From Nitratireductor thuwali (GTDB lineage: Bacteria > Pseudomonadota > Alphaproteobacteria > Rhizobiales > Rhizobiaceae): DNA of 64,000 bases. The notes beneath the pieces are model-generated. The model made no database searches, was not told the origin of the DNA, and saw only the letters and a program-made list of their open reading frames with translations. The stretch is from positions 3,594,001 to 3,658,000 of the forward strand of contig NZ_CP030941.1 of the NCBI RefSeq assembly GCF_036621415.1, in the 5' to 3' direction. Shown here one piece after another: positions 17,087 to 26,587 of the stretch; position 1 is the stretch's first letter, and every line of letters begins with the position of its first letter. The position numbers and the translations under genes were made by a program.

Positions 17087-18577
17087 CTACTCGAACCGCT
17101 CCGGCAGGTGGCTTTCCTCCGCCAGATCGGAAAAGCGCGTGAACTCGCCCTGGAAGCCGAGGCTGACCATGCCGGTGGGGCCGTGGCGCTGCTTGGCGAT
17201 GATGACTTCGGCCTTGCCGCGCATCTCGTTCATCTCCGCCTCCCACTTGATATATTCGTCCGTTCCCGGCTTGGGCTCCTTGTTCTTAAGATAATATTCC
17301 TCGCGGTAGACGAACAGTACCACGTCAGCGTCCTGCTCAATGGAGCCGGATTCGCGCAGGTCGGAGAGCTGCGGACGCTTGTCGTCGCGGCTTTCCACCT
17401 GTCGCGAAAGCTGCGACAGCGCGATGATCGGGGTGGAAAGCTCCTTGGCCAGCGCCTTCAGCCCGGTTGTGATTTCGGTGATCTCCTGCACGCGGTTCTG
17501 CTGCGACTTGGCCGAAGAGCCCTGCATGAGCTGCACATAGTCGATGACGATGACGTCGAGGCCGCGCTGGCGCTTGAGCCGCCGGGCCCTGGCCGCGAGC
17601 TGCGCGATGGAGATGCCGCCGGTCGGGTCGATGAAGAGCGGGATCTTCTGCATCATCTGCGCGCAGCCCACCAGCTTCTCGAAGTCCGTCTCGGTGATGT
17701 CGCCGCGGCGGATCTTGGACGAAGGGATCTCCGTCTGCTCGGAGATGATGCGCGTGGCAAGCTGTTCCGCCGACATTTCCAGCGAGAAGAAGCCGACCAC
17801 GCCGCCATTGGCGGCGGTGAAGGAGCCGTCCGCCTGCTGCGCCGGCTCGTAGGCGTTGGCGATGTTGAAGGCGATGTTGGTGGCAAGCGAGGTCTTGCCC
17901 ATGCCGGGACGGCCGGCCAGGATGATGAGATCGGAAGGCTGCAGGCCGCCCATGCGGTGGTCGAGGTCGCGCAGGCCGGTGGCGATGCCCGACAGATGGC
18001 CGTCGCGCATGAAGGCGGCATTGGCCATGTCGATGGCGGTCTTGGTGGCGTCGCCGAAGCTCTCGAACCCGCCATCGTAACGGCCCGTCTCCGCGAGCTC
18101 GAAAAGCCGCCGCTCGGCATCCTCGATCTGGCTCTGCGGAGCCATGTCGACGGGAGCGTCATAGGCGACATTGACCATGTCCTCGCCGACCGCGATGAGC
18201 GCGCGCCGTATCGCCAGGTCATAGATGGCGCGGCCATAGTCCGACGCGTTGATGACGGTGACGGCCTCCGCCGCCAGCCGCGCCAGATATTGCGCGACCG
18301 TCATCTCGCCGACCTTGTCGTTGGCCGGCAGGAAGGTCTTGATGGTAACCGGATTGGCCATCTTGCCCATCCGGATGAGCTCGCTGGAAACCTCGAATAT
18401 CTTGCGGTGCAGCGGTTCGTAGAAATGAGTGGGCTTCAGGAAGTCCGAAACCCTGTAGAAGGCGTCGTTGTTGACGAGGATGGCGCCGAGCAGGGCCTGC
18501 TCGGCCTCGATGTTGTTCGGCGCTTCGCGATAGAGCGCCGATTCGGCTGTTTCCAGCTTGCGGACTGCGTCAGCCAT
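17087..18577 (-). CDS. dnaB: replicative DNA helicase DnaB
   Basis: A 496-residue hexameric helicase that unwinds DNA ahead of the replisome. The N-terminal DnaG-interaction domain begins NNIEAEQALLGAI. The RecA-like motor carries GRPGMGKTS (Walker A, about 222) and the DVIVIDYVQLM Walker B region. Length is normal and no intein interrupts the common insertion sites. A 20-residue insertion (YEPAQQADGSFTAANGGVVG) between Walker A and the FFSLEMSAEQ motif is typical of rhizobial DnaB. Upstream gap to cfa is 213 bases and should hold its promoter, though no strong hexamers were evident. Confidence 0.98.
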   Translation of the reverse strand: MADAVRKLETAESALYREAPNNIEAEQALLGAILVNNDAFYRVSDFLKPTHFYEPLHRKIFEVSSELIRMGKMANPVTIKTFLPANDKVGEMTVAQYLARLAAEAVTVINASDYGRAIYDLAIRRALIAVGEDMVNVAYDAPVDMAPQSQIEDAERRLFELAETGRYDGGFESFGDATKTAIDMANAAFMRDGHLSGIATGLRDLDHRMGGLQPSDLIILAGRPGMGKTSLATNIAFNIANAYEPAQQADGSFTAANGGVVGFFSLEMSAEQLATRIISEQTEIPSSKIRRGDITETDFEKLVGCAQMMQKIPLFIDPTGGISIAQLAARARRLKRQRGLDVIVIDYVQLMQGSSAKSQQNRVQEITEITTGLKALAKELSTPIIALSQLSRQVESRDDKRPQLSDLRESGSIEQDADVVLFVYREEYYLKNKEPKPGTDEYIKWEAEMNEMRGKAEVIIAKQRHGPTGMVSLGFQGEFTRFSDLAEESHLPERFE

Positions 18578-18790
18578 TCCGGATCCTGTTCAATCTCTCG
18601 CGCCCGGATCAACTGATGACGTAATGTCCCGGCACCCCCAGCGGAGAGTTCTACCGTTTGTGTGGACCGCTGTCGTGCAAAAGACGAACAATCACCGATA
18701 TCCACACCGGTTATCGAGCGCGCACGCACAAAGCCGTTCCGTCACCGCTTTCGCTTGACAGCGAATCAATCCGCTTTTCAGATTATATTC

Positions 18791-20047
18791 CTATTCGGCC
18801 GCGTGTTTGTAGTGCTTGCCCTTATACGCCCCCGCCAGCCGCTTCTCCGTCTCGCCGATATAATCGCGCGTGAGCGGCAGCGTTTCCCGCTTCTTGGCGA
18901 GCTGTATCTGGAACACGACCATATCCTGCCAGCGGAAGGAGGCTTCGGAGCCGGCCAGGTAGAACTCCCACATGCGGGCGAAGCGCTCGTCATATATTTC
19001 GACGGCCTTTTCGCGATTGGCCATGAAGCGCTCGCGCCAGTGACGCAGCGTCTCGGCGTAATGCAGCCGCAGGATTTCGACATCGGTGACGATGAGTCCC
19101 GATTTCTCGATTGCCGGCGTGACCTCCGAGAGCGAGGGGATATAGCCGCCGGGAAAGATATGCTTGCGGATGAAGGGGTTCGTGATCGACGGGCCGGAGG
19201 TGCGGCCGATCGTGTGCAGCAGCATCACGCCGTCGTCGCGCAACAGCCTGGCGCACTTGTCGAAGAACGTCCGGTAGTGGTTGATGCCCACATGCTCGAA
19301 CATGCCGACCGAGACGATGCGGTCGAACGGGCCCGTCAGCGACCGGTAGTCGGCGATCTCGAATCGTGCCTTGCCGGAGAGCCGGGCCACCCTGGCGCGC
19401 TCGTTTGCGACCGAGTGCTGTTCTTCCGACAGCGTGACGCCCAGCACCTCGGCGTCGAACGTTTCGGCCACGTAGAGACCCAGGCCGCCCCAGCCCGAGC
19501 CGATGTCCAGCACCTTCTGGCCGGGCTCCAGCGCGAGCTTGGCGGCAATGTGGCGCTTCTTGGCCAGTTGCGCTTCTTCCAGGCTCATGTCGGGGTCTGC
19601 GAAATAGGCGCAGGAATACTGCATGTCCTGATCGAGAAAGAGCCGGTAGAGCTCGCCCGACAGATCGTAGTGGCGCTGGACGTTGCGCTTGGAGCGGCTG
19701 GCCGGATTGAACTGGTGAAACCTGCGCAGAAGAAACCGCGCGGCCTGGCCCAGCCGCATCATCATCGCCTCGGTGCCTTCGCGGTCCATGTTCTGATAGG
19801 CGATCTGGAGCAGTCCCAGCACATCGCCTTCGACGATGTCCAGTTCGCCCTCCATATAGCATTCCGGAACAGCCAGCATGGGATCGAGCGCAATCGCCCG
19901 TTCGCTGCGCCTTGAATGGATGACGAGGTGCACCGGCGCTCCCGTCCCGTCGCCATATTCGTGCACCGCCCCATCGGCATCCGTGATCTTCATCGATCCG
20001 GTTTTGATGAGACGCCCGGCAAAATTCGCAAGCAATCGGTTCATCAT
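18791..20047 (-). CDS. cfa: cyclopropane-fatty-acyl-phospholipid synthase
   Basis: A 418-residue SAM-dependent methyltransferase that adds a methylene bridge to unsaturated phospholipid acyl chains. N-terminal lipid-binding part, then QYSCAYF, the SAM motif LDIGSGWGGLGLYVAE (about 205-220), EHVGINHY and FIRKHIFPGGYIPS. Starts with two consecutive ATGs (20047 and 20044) preceded by GGGGGC. The frame stays open for a further kilobase upstream but that part is the antisense of ribosomal genes. It stands alone between dnaB and rplI. Function at the inner membrane, typically in stationary phase or acid stress (family knowledge). Confidence 0.96.
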   Translation of the reverse strand: MMNRLLANFAGRLIKTGSMKITDADGAVHEYGDGTGAPVHLVIHSRRSERAIALDPMLAVPECYMEGELDIVEGDVLGLLQIAYQNMDREGTEAMMMRLGQAARFLLRRFHQFNPASRSKRNVQRHYDLSGELYRLFLDQDMQYSCAYFADPDMSLEEAQLAKKRHIAAKLALEPGQKVLDIGSGWGGLGLYVAETFDAEVLGVTLSEEQHSVANERARVARLSGKARFEIADYRSLTGPFDRIVSVGMFEHVGINHYRTFFDKCARLLRDDGVMLLHTIGRTSGPSITNPFIRKHIFPGGYIPSLSEVTPAIEKSGLIVTDVEILRLHYAETLRHWRERFMANREKAVEIYDERFARMWEFYLAGSEASFRWQDMVVFQIQLAKKRETLPLTRDYIGETEKRLAGAYKGKHYKHAAE

Positions 20048-20355
20048 TAGCCCCCGTGACCATGGGTGGCTCAATATGTAGCAAATCAAAGGCAGTTGAA
20101 AAGGCTTGGCCGCGAACTTGCCGGCAGGCACGATGCGGATCCTGACACATTGGTGCCAAGAAGTCGCCGGATTCTCCCGCATTCCAAGTTGCGCCTGCTC
20201 GAAATCAATTCGGCTGAACATCGGGCAACAATTGTTGAGCCGCGCTCCTGCGCGCGGTGGAGCAAACGAAAAGGCCGGGCGCTTGGCCCGGCCTGTCACG
20301 TTCTGAACGATATTCTGAGGGTGACGGCAGCGTTGGCCGCCGCCGGCATATCCGA
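20048..20355. other. intergenic region between rplI and cfa
   Basis: About 308 bases without a gene. It holds the rplI terminator hairpin (20272-20294) and, nearer cfa, a relatively AT-rich stretch (20070-20100) where the cfa promoter probably lies. I could not assign clear hexamers. Nothing else recognisable was seen. Confidence 0.5.
20272..20294 (-). terminator. intrinsic terminator after rplI
   Basis: On the minus strand a 9-bp perfect GC-rich stem (AGGCCGGGC / GCCCGGCCT on the plus strand, loop of 5) is followed by TTTT. It lies about 60 bases past the rplI stop and should end the rpsF-rpsR-rplI transcript. Confidence 0.8.
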
Positions 20356-20982
20356 TCAGGACTTGTCTTCGTCCTCGCCGCCTTCGGCCGCTTCGCCGGC
20401 CTGCTCGCCCTCGGCCTCCTCGAACTCGGCTTCCGGATCGAAGAAGGCGTCCGGGCGGGAGCTCTCGTTGATGTCCTCGCCATAGATCGCCTCGGCCGAA
20501 TCCAGCGTCTCGCCGCGAAGCTGGCGCTCGGCCTCGTCGGAGGAGCGGGCGACGTTCATCGTCACCGTGACCTCGACTTCCGGATGCAGCGCAATCGCCA
20601 CATTGGTCAGGCCGATGGTCTTGATCGGCTGATTGAGCTCGACCTGGTTGCGGCCGATCTTGAAGCCGTCCGCGTCCAGCGCCTCGACGATGTCGCGGGT
20701 GGAGACCGAACCGTAGAGCTGGCCGGTTTCGGCGGCCGAGCGGATGACCGTGAAGATCTTGCCGTCCAGCTTCTCGGCGACGGCCTCGGCTTCCTTCTTG
20801 CGCTCGAGATTGCGCGCCTCCAGATCGGTGCGCTGGGTCTCGAACTTCTTGCGGTTGGCCTCGTTGGCACGCAGCGCCTTGCCCTGCGGCAGCAGGAAGT
20901 TGCGCGCGAAGCCGTCCTTCACATTCACGACATCGCCCATCTGGCCAAGCCGTGCAACACGTTCCAGGAGAATGATCTGCAT
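20356..20982 (-). CDS. rplI: 50S ribosomal protein L9
   Basis: A 208-residue form of bL9, which normally has about 150 residues. The N-terminal rRNA-binding domain [19 protein letters not shown] and [15 protein letters not shown] are typical, followed by the long connecting helix and the C-terminal domain ([15 protein letters not shown]). The extra ~55 residues form an acidic tail rich in Glu, Ala and Asp, as in other alphaproteobacterial L9 proteins. ATG 20982 was chosen because the canonical MQIILLE begins there. Third gene of rpsF-rpsR-rplI, separated from rpsR by a 272-base gap with a strong hairpin. Confidence 0.97.
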   Translation of the reverse strand: MQIILLERVARLGQMGDVVNVKDGFARNFLLPQGKALRANEANRKKFETQRTDLEARNLERKKEAEAVAEKLDGKIFTVIRSAAETGQLYGSVSTRDIVEALDADGFKIGRNQVELNQPIKTIGLTNVAIALHPEVEVTVTMNVARSSDEAERQLRGETLDSAEAIYGEDINESSRPDAFFDPEAEFEEAEGEQAGEAAEGGEDEDKS

Positions 20983-21219
20983 CGTTTCCGTCCTTTTGCG
21001 CGGCGGTTGCCGCGGTCCATCTTCTTGTTTTCGCATTCATGCGGACGTCAAGCGTTCCACTTGACTGCAAAATGCTCTGGCAGGGTCAGGAAACGGAAAG
21101 CCGCGCGGTTTCGCTGGCTCGGGTTCGCTGTCCTGCCGGTTGGCAGTTAGGGAAGGGCGGGGCGCCGCGTCCCAACTCGGGCTTTTGTTCTTCCTTTCCA
21201 CGCCCGCCGCGGAAAGGAG

Positions 21220-21246
21220 CCGGGCGCGCCGCATGGGCGCGCCCGG
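21220..21246 (-). terminator. GC-rich hairpin between rpsR and rplI
   Basis: Perfect 11-bp arms CCGGGCGCGCC (21220-21230) and GGCGCGCCCGG (21236-21246) with a 5-base loop lie just past the rpsR stop. In the RNA the stem is followed by CUCCUUUCC, not a uniform U run, so it may be a partial terminator or an attenuator or processing site that sets the rplI level. The call as terminator is tentative. Confidence 0.45.
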
Positions 21247-21254
21247 TCTTGTTT

Positions 21255-21503
21255 CTACTTCACCACGTAGGGCAGAAGGCCGAGGAAACGCGCGCGCTTG
21301 ATCGCCTTGGCGAGCTCGCGCTGCTTCTTTTGGCTGACGGCGGTGATGCGCGAGGGCACGATCTTGCCGCGTTCGGAGATGTAGCGCTGAAGCAGCTTCA
21401 CGTCCTTGTAGTCGATCTTCGGCGCGTTGGCGCCGGAGAACGGGCAGGTCTTGCGGCGGCGGTGGAAGGGACGCCGCGTCGGGATTTGATTGATGTCGAC
21501 CAT
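21255..21503 (-). CDS. rpsR: 30S ribosomal protein S18
   Basis: An 82-residue bS18. The C-rich start [22 protein letters not shown] and the core [16 protein letters not shown]...[20 protein letters not shown] are those of the family. It pairs with S6 in the small-subunit platform, and S6 is encoded directly upstream. Start ATG overlaps the rpsF stop by one base (TAATG), so the pair is translationally coupled. Confidence 0.98.
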
Positions 21504-21973
21504 TACTGGGCTGCTCCCTCATTGCTGTCGCGGTCACGGCGCGGACCACGGTCGTCACGATCACGGCGCGGGCCGCGATCATCGCGATCGCCGCGCGGTC
21601 CACGATCGTCACGCGGGCCGCCGCGGTCGTCACGGCGCGGGCCGCGGTCGTCGCGGCGCTGCATCATCGCCGACGGGCCTTCCTCGTGGGCTTCCACGCG
21701 CACCGTCATGAAGCGCAGCACGTCTTCGGAAATGCCCATCTGACGTTCCATCTCCTTGACGGCGTCCGCCGGCGCGTCGATGTCCATCAGCGTGAAATAA
21801 GCCTTGCGGTTCTTGTTGATCCGGTAGGCGAGGGATTTCACACCCCAGTTTTCCACCCGGCCCACGCTGCCGCCCGCACCTTCGATAACGCCCTTGTACT
21901 GATCAACGAGCGCTTCGACCTGCTGCTGCGAGAGGTCCTGCCGGGCAAGGAACACATGTTCGTAAAGAGCCAT
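21503..21973 (-). CDS. rpsF: 30S ribosomal protein S6 with Arg/Asp-rich tail
   Basis: A 156-residue bS6. The RNA-binding core covers about residues 1-97 ([49 protein letters not shown]). The remaining ~50 residues repeat the unit RDDRGPRR with variations ([17 protein letters not shown]). Charged tails are usual in alphaproteobacterial S6 but the length of this repeat is variable between strains. First gene of the rpsF-rpsR-rplI operon. A candidate promoter lies about 200 bases upstream. Confidence 0.97.
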
Positions 21974-22175
21974 TGTCTTGCCTTTCTTCAGTTTCCGTCT
22001 GTCCGGGTCCCGGCGGCAAAAGCCTCAGCGACCAATCTTTCCCGTGACGGGCGAAGAAAGGCGCATAGACGGTCGAGAGCGGAGACACGGGAGGCGGAAG
22101 AACTTGGTCTTCACAACGCGCGCTTTCGCGCACGGCCCTCCGTTCAGCCCCCAGCCAAGACCGGCAGACGTGCGG

Positions 22176-22203
22176 CTTATACAGCGTTTTGGCGCGGATG
22201 CAA
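22176..22203 (-). promoter_or_regulatory. candidate promoter of rpsF operon
   Basis: On the minus strand TTGCAT (22203-22198) and TATAAG (22181-22176) are 16 bases apart, resembling a sigma-70 type promoter with a good -10. It lies about 200 bases upstream of rpsF in an otherwise empty 297-base gap. Judged by eye only. Confidence 0.4.
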
Positions 22204-22270
22204 GCATGTGGGGCGCCGGAAACGGAATGAAAGCACGCCGACCAAGTTCGTCCTGGGCGGGCGGCCGCGA

Positions 22271-23032
22271 TCAAGCCTTCAACCGATATCCCGTCTTGAA
22301 TATCCACCACACGAGAACGAGGCACAGCGCCAGGAAGAAGGCGATCATGGCGATGCTGACGCTCACGCTCACATCCGCCGTCTCGTAGAAGCTCCAGCGG
22401 AACCCGCTGATGAGATAGAGCACCGGGTTGGCCAGCGTCACCTTCTGCCAGAACTCCGGCAGCATGTCGATCGAGTAGAAGGAGCCGCCGAGGAAGACCA
22501 GCGGCGTGACCACCAGCAGGGGAATGAGCTGCAGCTTTTCGAAATTGTCGGCCCATATGCCGATGATGAAGCCGAACAGGCTGAAGGTCACGGCGGTCAG
22601 AACGAGGAAGAAGATCATCCAGAAGGGATGCTTGATCTCTATAGGGACGAACAGATGCGCGGTGGCCAGGATGATGAGCCCGAGAATGAGCGACTTGGTC
22701 GCCGCGGCCCCCACATAGCCCAAAACGATCTCGAGAAACGACAGCGGCGCCGACAGGACCTCGTAGATCGTTCCCGTGAACTTCGGGAAGTAAATGCCGA
22801 AGGAGGCGTTGGAGATGGAGTTCTGCAGCAGCGTCAGCATCATCAGGCCCGGAACGATGAAAGCGCCATACTGGATGCCGTCGATCTCCTCGATGCGCGA
22901 GCCGATGGCCGCCCCGAACACGATGAAATAGAGTGAGGTGGAAAGCACCGGCGAGACGACGCTTTGCAGGATCGTGCGCTTCATGCGCGCCATCTCGAAG
23001 AAATAGATGGCTTTGACAGCTTCGAAATTCAC
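22271..23032 (-). CDS. ABC-2 type transporter permease
   Basis: A 253-residue inner membrane protein with six predicted helices. It begins [19 protein letters not shown] and has the ABC-2 core ([52 protein letters not shown]). The sequence resembles YadH and, more distantly, NodJ. Start is GTG 23032, overlapping the ATPase stop by 4 bases (GTGA), so the two are translationally coupled. Together they form a two-component exporter whose substrate cannot be told from sequence; lipids, polysaccharides or drugs are all seen in the family. Confidence 0.87.
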   Translation of the reverse strand: MNFEAVKAIYFFEMARMKRTILQSVVSPVLSTSLYFIVFGAAIGSRIEEIDGIQYGAFIVPGLMMLTLLQNSISNASFGIYFPKFTGTIYEVLSAPLSFLEIVLGYVGAAATKSLILGLIILATAHLFVPIEIKHPFWMIFFLVLTAVTFSLFGFIIGIWADNFEKLQLIPLLVVTPLVFLGGSFYSIDMLPEFWQKVTLANPVLYLISGFRWSFYETADVSVSVSIAMIAFFLALCLVLVWWIFKTGYRLKA

Positions 23033-23955
23033 CGGGATTCCTCCACCAGCCGCACGAAAATTTCCTCGAGCGAGCTTTGCTCCGTATTGAGATCCTTGAC
23101 CGTCACGCCGGCGCGGTTGAGATCGGCCAGCAGAGAGGCGATGCCGGTACGCTCGGCTTGCGTGTCGTAACGGTAGACGAGCCGCCGGCCGCCGTCCTCG
23201 AGGTCGAGCTCGTAGCGGGCCAGCGCGTCCGGCAGCCCGTCGAGCGCCTCGTTGAGATCGAGCGTCAGCTCCTTCTTGCCGAGCTTGCGCATGAGCTCGT
23301 TCTTGTCGTCGATCAGGAGGAGCTCGCCCTTGTTGATGACGCCGACGCGGTCGGCGATCTCCTCGGCCTCCTCGATATAGTGGGTGGTCAGGATGATCGT
23401 GACGCCGTTTTCGCGCAGCCCGCGGACCAACTGCCACATGTCCTTGCGCAACTCGACGTCGACGCCGGCGGTCGGCTCGTCGAGGAACAGGATCTTGGGT
23501 TCGTGGGCCAGCGCCTTGGCGATCATGACGCGCCGTTTCATCCCGCCCGACAGGGAGAGGATCTGGCTGTCCTTCTTGTCGTACAGCGAAAGGTCCTTCA
23601 GCACCTTCTCGACCAGCGCCGGGTCGGACTTCTTGCCGAACAGGCCACGGCTGTAGCTGACCGTCGCCCACACCGATTCGAACGCATCGGTGTGCAGTTC
23701 CTGCGGCACGAGGCCGATCAGTTCGCGCGCCGCGCGAAAGTCCTTGATGATGTCGTGGCCTTCGACGGTGACCGTGCCCGATGTCGGATTGACGATGCCG
23801 CATATGACCGAGATGAGCGTGGTCTTGCCGGCACCATTGGGGCCGAGCAGCGCCAGAATCTCGCCGCGTCGGATGTCGAGGTCGATCTCTTTGAGGGCCT
23901 TGAAGCCCGTGTCATATTCCTTGGAAAGCCGGGAAATGGAAATCGCGTTCTGCAT
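23029..23955 (-). CDS. ABC-2 type transporter ATP-binding protein
   Basis: A 308-residue ATPase. Walker A is [11 protein letters not shown], the signature is [17 protein letters not shown], Walker B is [12 protein letters not shown], followed by the H-loop [10 protein letters not shown]. After the ATPase core (about 1-230) comes a small regulatory C-terminal domain. It resembles YadG, the partner of YadH-type permeases, and the permease gene overlaps its stop. ATG 23955 is the only ATG near the conserved N-terminus; in-frame TTG 24006 is an alternative. Ribosome site is weak. Confidence 0.9.
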   Translation of the reverse strand: MQNAISISRLSKEYDTGFKALKEIDLDIRRGEILALLGPNGAGKTTLISVICGIVNPTSGTVTVEGHDIIKDFRAARELIGLVPQELHTDAFESVWATVSYSRGLFGKKSDPALVEKVLKDLSLYDKKDSQILSLSGGMKRRVMIAKALAHEPKILFLDEPTAGVDVELRKDMWQLVRGLRENGVTIILTTHYIEEAEEIADRVGVINKGELLLIDDKNELMRKLGKKELTLDLNEALDGLPDALARYELDLEDGGRRLVYRYDTQAERTGIASLLADLNRAGVTVKDLNTEQSSLEEIFVRLVEESR

Positions 23956-24115
23956 GGAGCCCGTGCGAATGTGAGGAACGGTTGGGCGCACGCGGAAGAA
24001 AAGCAATGACCGCGAGGCCGGAAGACAAAGCCGGCCTCATATAGGTCAAACGGCCGCACCGTGCCATAGCGGCGCGCGGCGCGGCTGACATCTCCTGACA
24101 CATCCGTGCCGGAGA

Positions 24116-24397
24116 TCAGTCGTTGGCCGGATCCATCTCCGCCTTGAACGCCAGGCAGGCGCAAAGCCAGATGGCGTAGAGGGCGGGCAGCCCCAGAATG
24201 GCGCCGACTACCAGGGCACCCAGATCGCCGAGGCCGAGAAGCCCGGTAAGCGCCCAGATGCCCGCGCCCGCGGCGGCGATGATTTCGGTGGCGACGAAAA
24301 GGGTGACCGATACCACGCCGACGATGCGCATGAGGGTAAAGGCGGGGCGGCCGGGCAGGGCCGGCACACCGGGCGGTAAAACCGTATTCTCAGTCAT
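24116..24397 (-). CDS. small hypothetical membrane protein
   Basis: A 93-residue protein I do not recognise. A Pro-rich start (VLPPGVPALPGRPAF) is followed by two long hydrophobic segments, about residues 28-50 and 56-80, the second containing GALVVGAILGLPALYAIW, and a short charged tail ending DPAND. Two-helix inner membrane topology is inferred. ATG 24397 chosen. Lies between the ABC-2 exporter and fabD, divergent from fabD by 187 bases. Codon use is like the neighbours. Confidence 0.6.
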   Translation of the reverse strand: MTENTVLPPGVPALPGRPAFTLMRIVGVVSVTLFVATEIIAAAGAGIWALTGLLGLGDLGALVVGAILGLPALYAIWLCACLAFKAEMDPAND

Positions 24398-24584
24398 GGA
24401 TGCTGTCCACAAACGCCACCATAGCCGGGGCGGAGCGCAAAAGCATCACGCCCCAATTGTGGAAAATTCAAGGCGGCTTTCTTCCGGCCGAGCCGGGCGC
24501 AGGGGGCGCCAAAAGGCTTGACGGCCATAGCCAGTTGCGCCACGGAGTGGCCGCGAGAGACACATTGGGGGAGTAACCGCCGCG

Positions 24585-25520
24585 ATGACCATCGCATTCA
24601 CCTTTCCCGGCCAGGGCAGCCAGTCCGTCGGCATGGGCCGTGACCTTGCCGAAGCCTTTTCCGAAGCGCGCGACGTTTTCGCCGAAGTCGACGACGCGCT
24701 CGGGCAGAGATTGTCGAAGATCATGTGGGAAGGGCCGGAGGAAGAGCTGACCCTGACAGCCAACGCCCAGCCGGCCCTTATGGCCGTGTCGATGGCGGCC
24801 ATGCGCGCCATGGCCGGGCTCTCGCTGAAGGACAAGGTCGCCTATCTTGCCGGCCATTCGCTGGGCGAATATTCCGCTCTGTGCGCGGCCGGCACCTTCA
24901 CGCTCGCCGACACCGCCCGCCTGCTGCGTATCCGCGGCAACGCCATGCAGGCGGCGGTTCCCGTCGGCGAAGGCGCGATGGCGGCGATTATCGGCCTGGA
25001 AGCCGGTGATGTGGAGGAAATCTGCGAGGCCGTCAGCCGTGGCACCATATGCCAGGTGGCCAATGACAATGGCGGCGGCCAGATCGTCATTTCCGGCGCC
25101 AAGCCCGCCGTCGAGAAGGCTGCCGGGCTCGCCACCGACAAGGGCGCCAAGCGGGCGATCATGCTGCCGGTTTCAGCGCCCTTCCATTCCGCGCTCATGC
25201 AGCCGGCGGCCGACGCCATGCGCGAGGCGCTGGCCGAGGTCGCCATGCGACCCGCGTCCGTCCCCGTCGTGGCCAATGTCACCGTGACGCCGCTGACCGA
25301 CCCGGAGGAGATCGCCCAACGCCTGGTGGAACAGGTCACCGGCCGCGTACGCTGGCGCGAAACGGTCGAATGGTTTAGCGGTAACGGCGTCGAGACGCTC
25401 TACGAGATCGGCGCGGGCAAGGTGTTGTCGGGTCTGGCGCGGCGCATCGACCGCAACCTGAATGCCGTGGCCGTCAACACGCCGGCCGACATCGAGACCG
25501 TGATGAAGGCGCTCGGGTGA
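24585..25520 (+). CDS. fabD: malonyl-CoA--ACP transacylase
   Basis: A 311-residue enzyme loading malonyl groups onto acyl carrier protein for fatty acid synthesis. Opens FTFPGQGSQSVGMG. The nucleophile is Ser92 in GHSLGEYSAL and the second catalytic residue is His199 or so in SAPFHSALM; the N of VANVTV belongs to the same fold. It heads the plus-strand series fabD-fabG-acpP-fabF, 36 bases before fabG. The promoter should lie in the 187-base gap before it. Confidence 0.97.
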   Translation: MTIAFTFPGQGSQSVGMGRDLAEAFSEARDVFAEVDDALGQRLSKIMWEGPEEELTLTANAQPALMAVSMAAMRAMAGLSLKDKVAYLAGHSLGEYSALCAAGTFTLADTARLLRIRGNAMQAAVPVGEGAMAAIIGLEAGDVEEICEAVSRGTICQVANDNGGGQIVISGAKPAVEKAAGLATDKGAKRAIMLPVSAPFHSALMQPAADAMREALAEVAMRPASVPVVANVTVTPLTDPEEIAQRLVEQVTGRVRWRETVEWFSGNGVETLYEIGAGKVLSGLARRIDRNLNAVAVNTPADIETVMKALG

Positions 25521-25556
25521 GCGGAGTTTCTTCAAAGACGCATAAGGAATCCAGCG

Positions 25557-26294
25557 ATGTTTGATCTTACCGGACGCAAGGCGCTCGTCACCGGCGCATC
25601 GGGCGGTATCGGAGAAGCGGTCGCCCGCACGCTCCATGCCCAGGGCGCCACCGTCGGCCTTCACGGCACGCGTGTGGAAAAGCTGGAGGCGCTGGCGGCC
25701 GACCTCGGCGACCGCGTGAAAATCTTCCCGGCGAACCTGTCGGACCGCAACGACGTCAAGGAGTTGGCGGCGAAAGCCGAATCAGAGCTCGAAGGGGTCG
25801 AGATACTGGTAAACAATGCAGGCATCACCAGGGACGGCCTTTTCGTCCGCATGAGCGACGACGATTGGGATGCGGTGCTCGAAGTCAACCTGACAGCCGT
25901 ATTCCGCCTGACGCGCGAACTGACGCACCCGATGATGCGCCGCCGCTTCGGCCGCATCATCAACATCTCCTCCGTGGTCGGCGTCACGGGAAATCCGGGG
26001 CAGGCCAATTATTGCGCCTCCAAGGCCGGCCTTATCGGCTTTTCCAAATCGCTCGCCCATGAGATCGCGACCCGAAACATAACCGTCAACGCGGTCGCCC
26101 CCGGCTTCATCGAATCGGCCATGACCGGCAAGCTGAACGACAAGCAGCGCGACGCCATCATGGGCGCCATTCCGATGAAGCGCATGGGGACGGGCGACGA
26201 GGTCGCCTCGGCGGTCGCCTATCTGGCTTCCAACGAAGCCGCCTATGTGACCGGCCAGACAATCCATGTGAACGGCGGCATGGCGATGATCTAG
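25557..26294 (+). CDS. fabG: 3-oxoacyl-ACP reductase
   Basis: A 245-residue NADPH-dependent SDR for the first reduction of the elongation cycle. TGASGGIGE near residue 12, NNAG near 87, catalytic Ser in NISSVVG (about 140), and Tyr/Lys in YCASK (about 152-156). The C-terminus VTGQTIHVNGGMAMI is characteristic of genuine FabG rather than generic SDRs. Good context evidence from fabD before and acpP after. Confidence 0.97.
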   Translation: MFDLTGRKALVTGASGGIGEAVARTLHAQGATVGLHGTRVEKLEALAADLGDRVKIFPANLSDRNDVKELAAKAESELEGVEILVNNAGITRDGLFVRMSDDDWDAVLEVNLTAVFRLTRELTHPMMRRRFGRIINISSVVGVTGNPGQANYCASKAGLIGFSKSLAHEIATRNITVNAVAPGFIESAMTGKLNDKQRDAIMGAIPMKRMGTGDEVASAVAYLASNEAAYVTGQTIHVNGGMAMI

Positions 26295-26529
26295 AAGGCC
26301 TCGCCGTGCGGCAGAGCCCGTTGCCGCCAGATGGACGATCCGGCGTTCGCACGAAGGCGGAAAGGCAAGAGTGGAGCGCCGGCTTGGCGAGGCCGTGACT
26401 TTCGTGATATGCGCGCACCCGAACCGCAGCGGTTTCGGCGTTTTCGGACCCGGTGGAACAACTGCGCAGGAAAAAGTTCAACGACCGGCCGGAAAGAAAG
26501 CCGTTCACACGGTGATCTTTTCAGCTTGA

Positions 26530-26551
26530 TTAGCGGCAAGCCTGCCGCTAA
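26530..26551 (+). promoter_or_regulatory. perfect hairpin in the acpP leader
   Basis: TTAGCGGCA (26530-26538) and TGCCGCTAA (26543-26551) form a 9-bp stem with a 4-base loop, 36 bases before the acpP ATG. No T run follows, so it is not an obvious terminator. It may protect or regulate the abundant acpP message, or be an operator. The 293-base gap before acpP also suggests an independent promoter. Confidence 0.5.
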
Positions 26552-26587
26552 CCAAGACCGGAAATTCATAGAGTCGAGGGTTCTCAA

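Noticed and set aside
17087..18577. Intein in dnaB, a common insertion site
   Set aside because: The 496-residue length and uninterrupted Walker motifs show no insertion beyond the usual 20-residue loop.
18791..21070. A possible fusion of cfa with upstream sequence (759-residue frame)
   Set aside because: The extra 340 residues are the antisense of rplI; ATG 20047 with GGGGGC gives the standard Cfa N-terminus.
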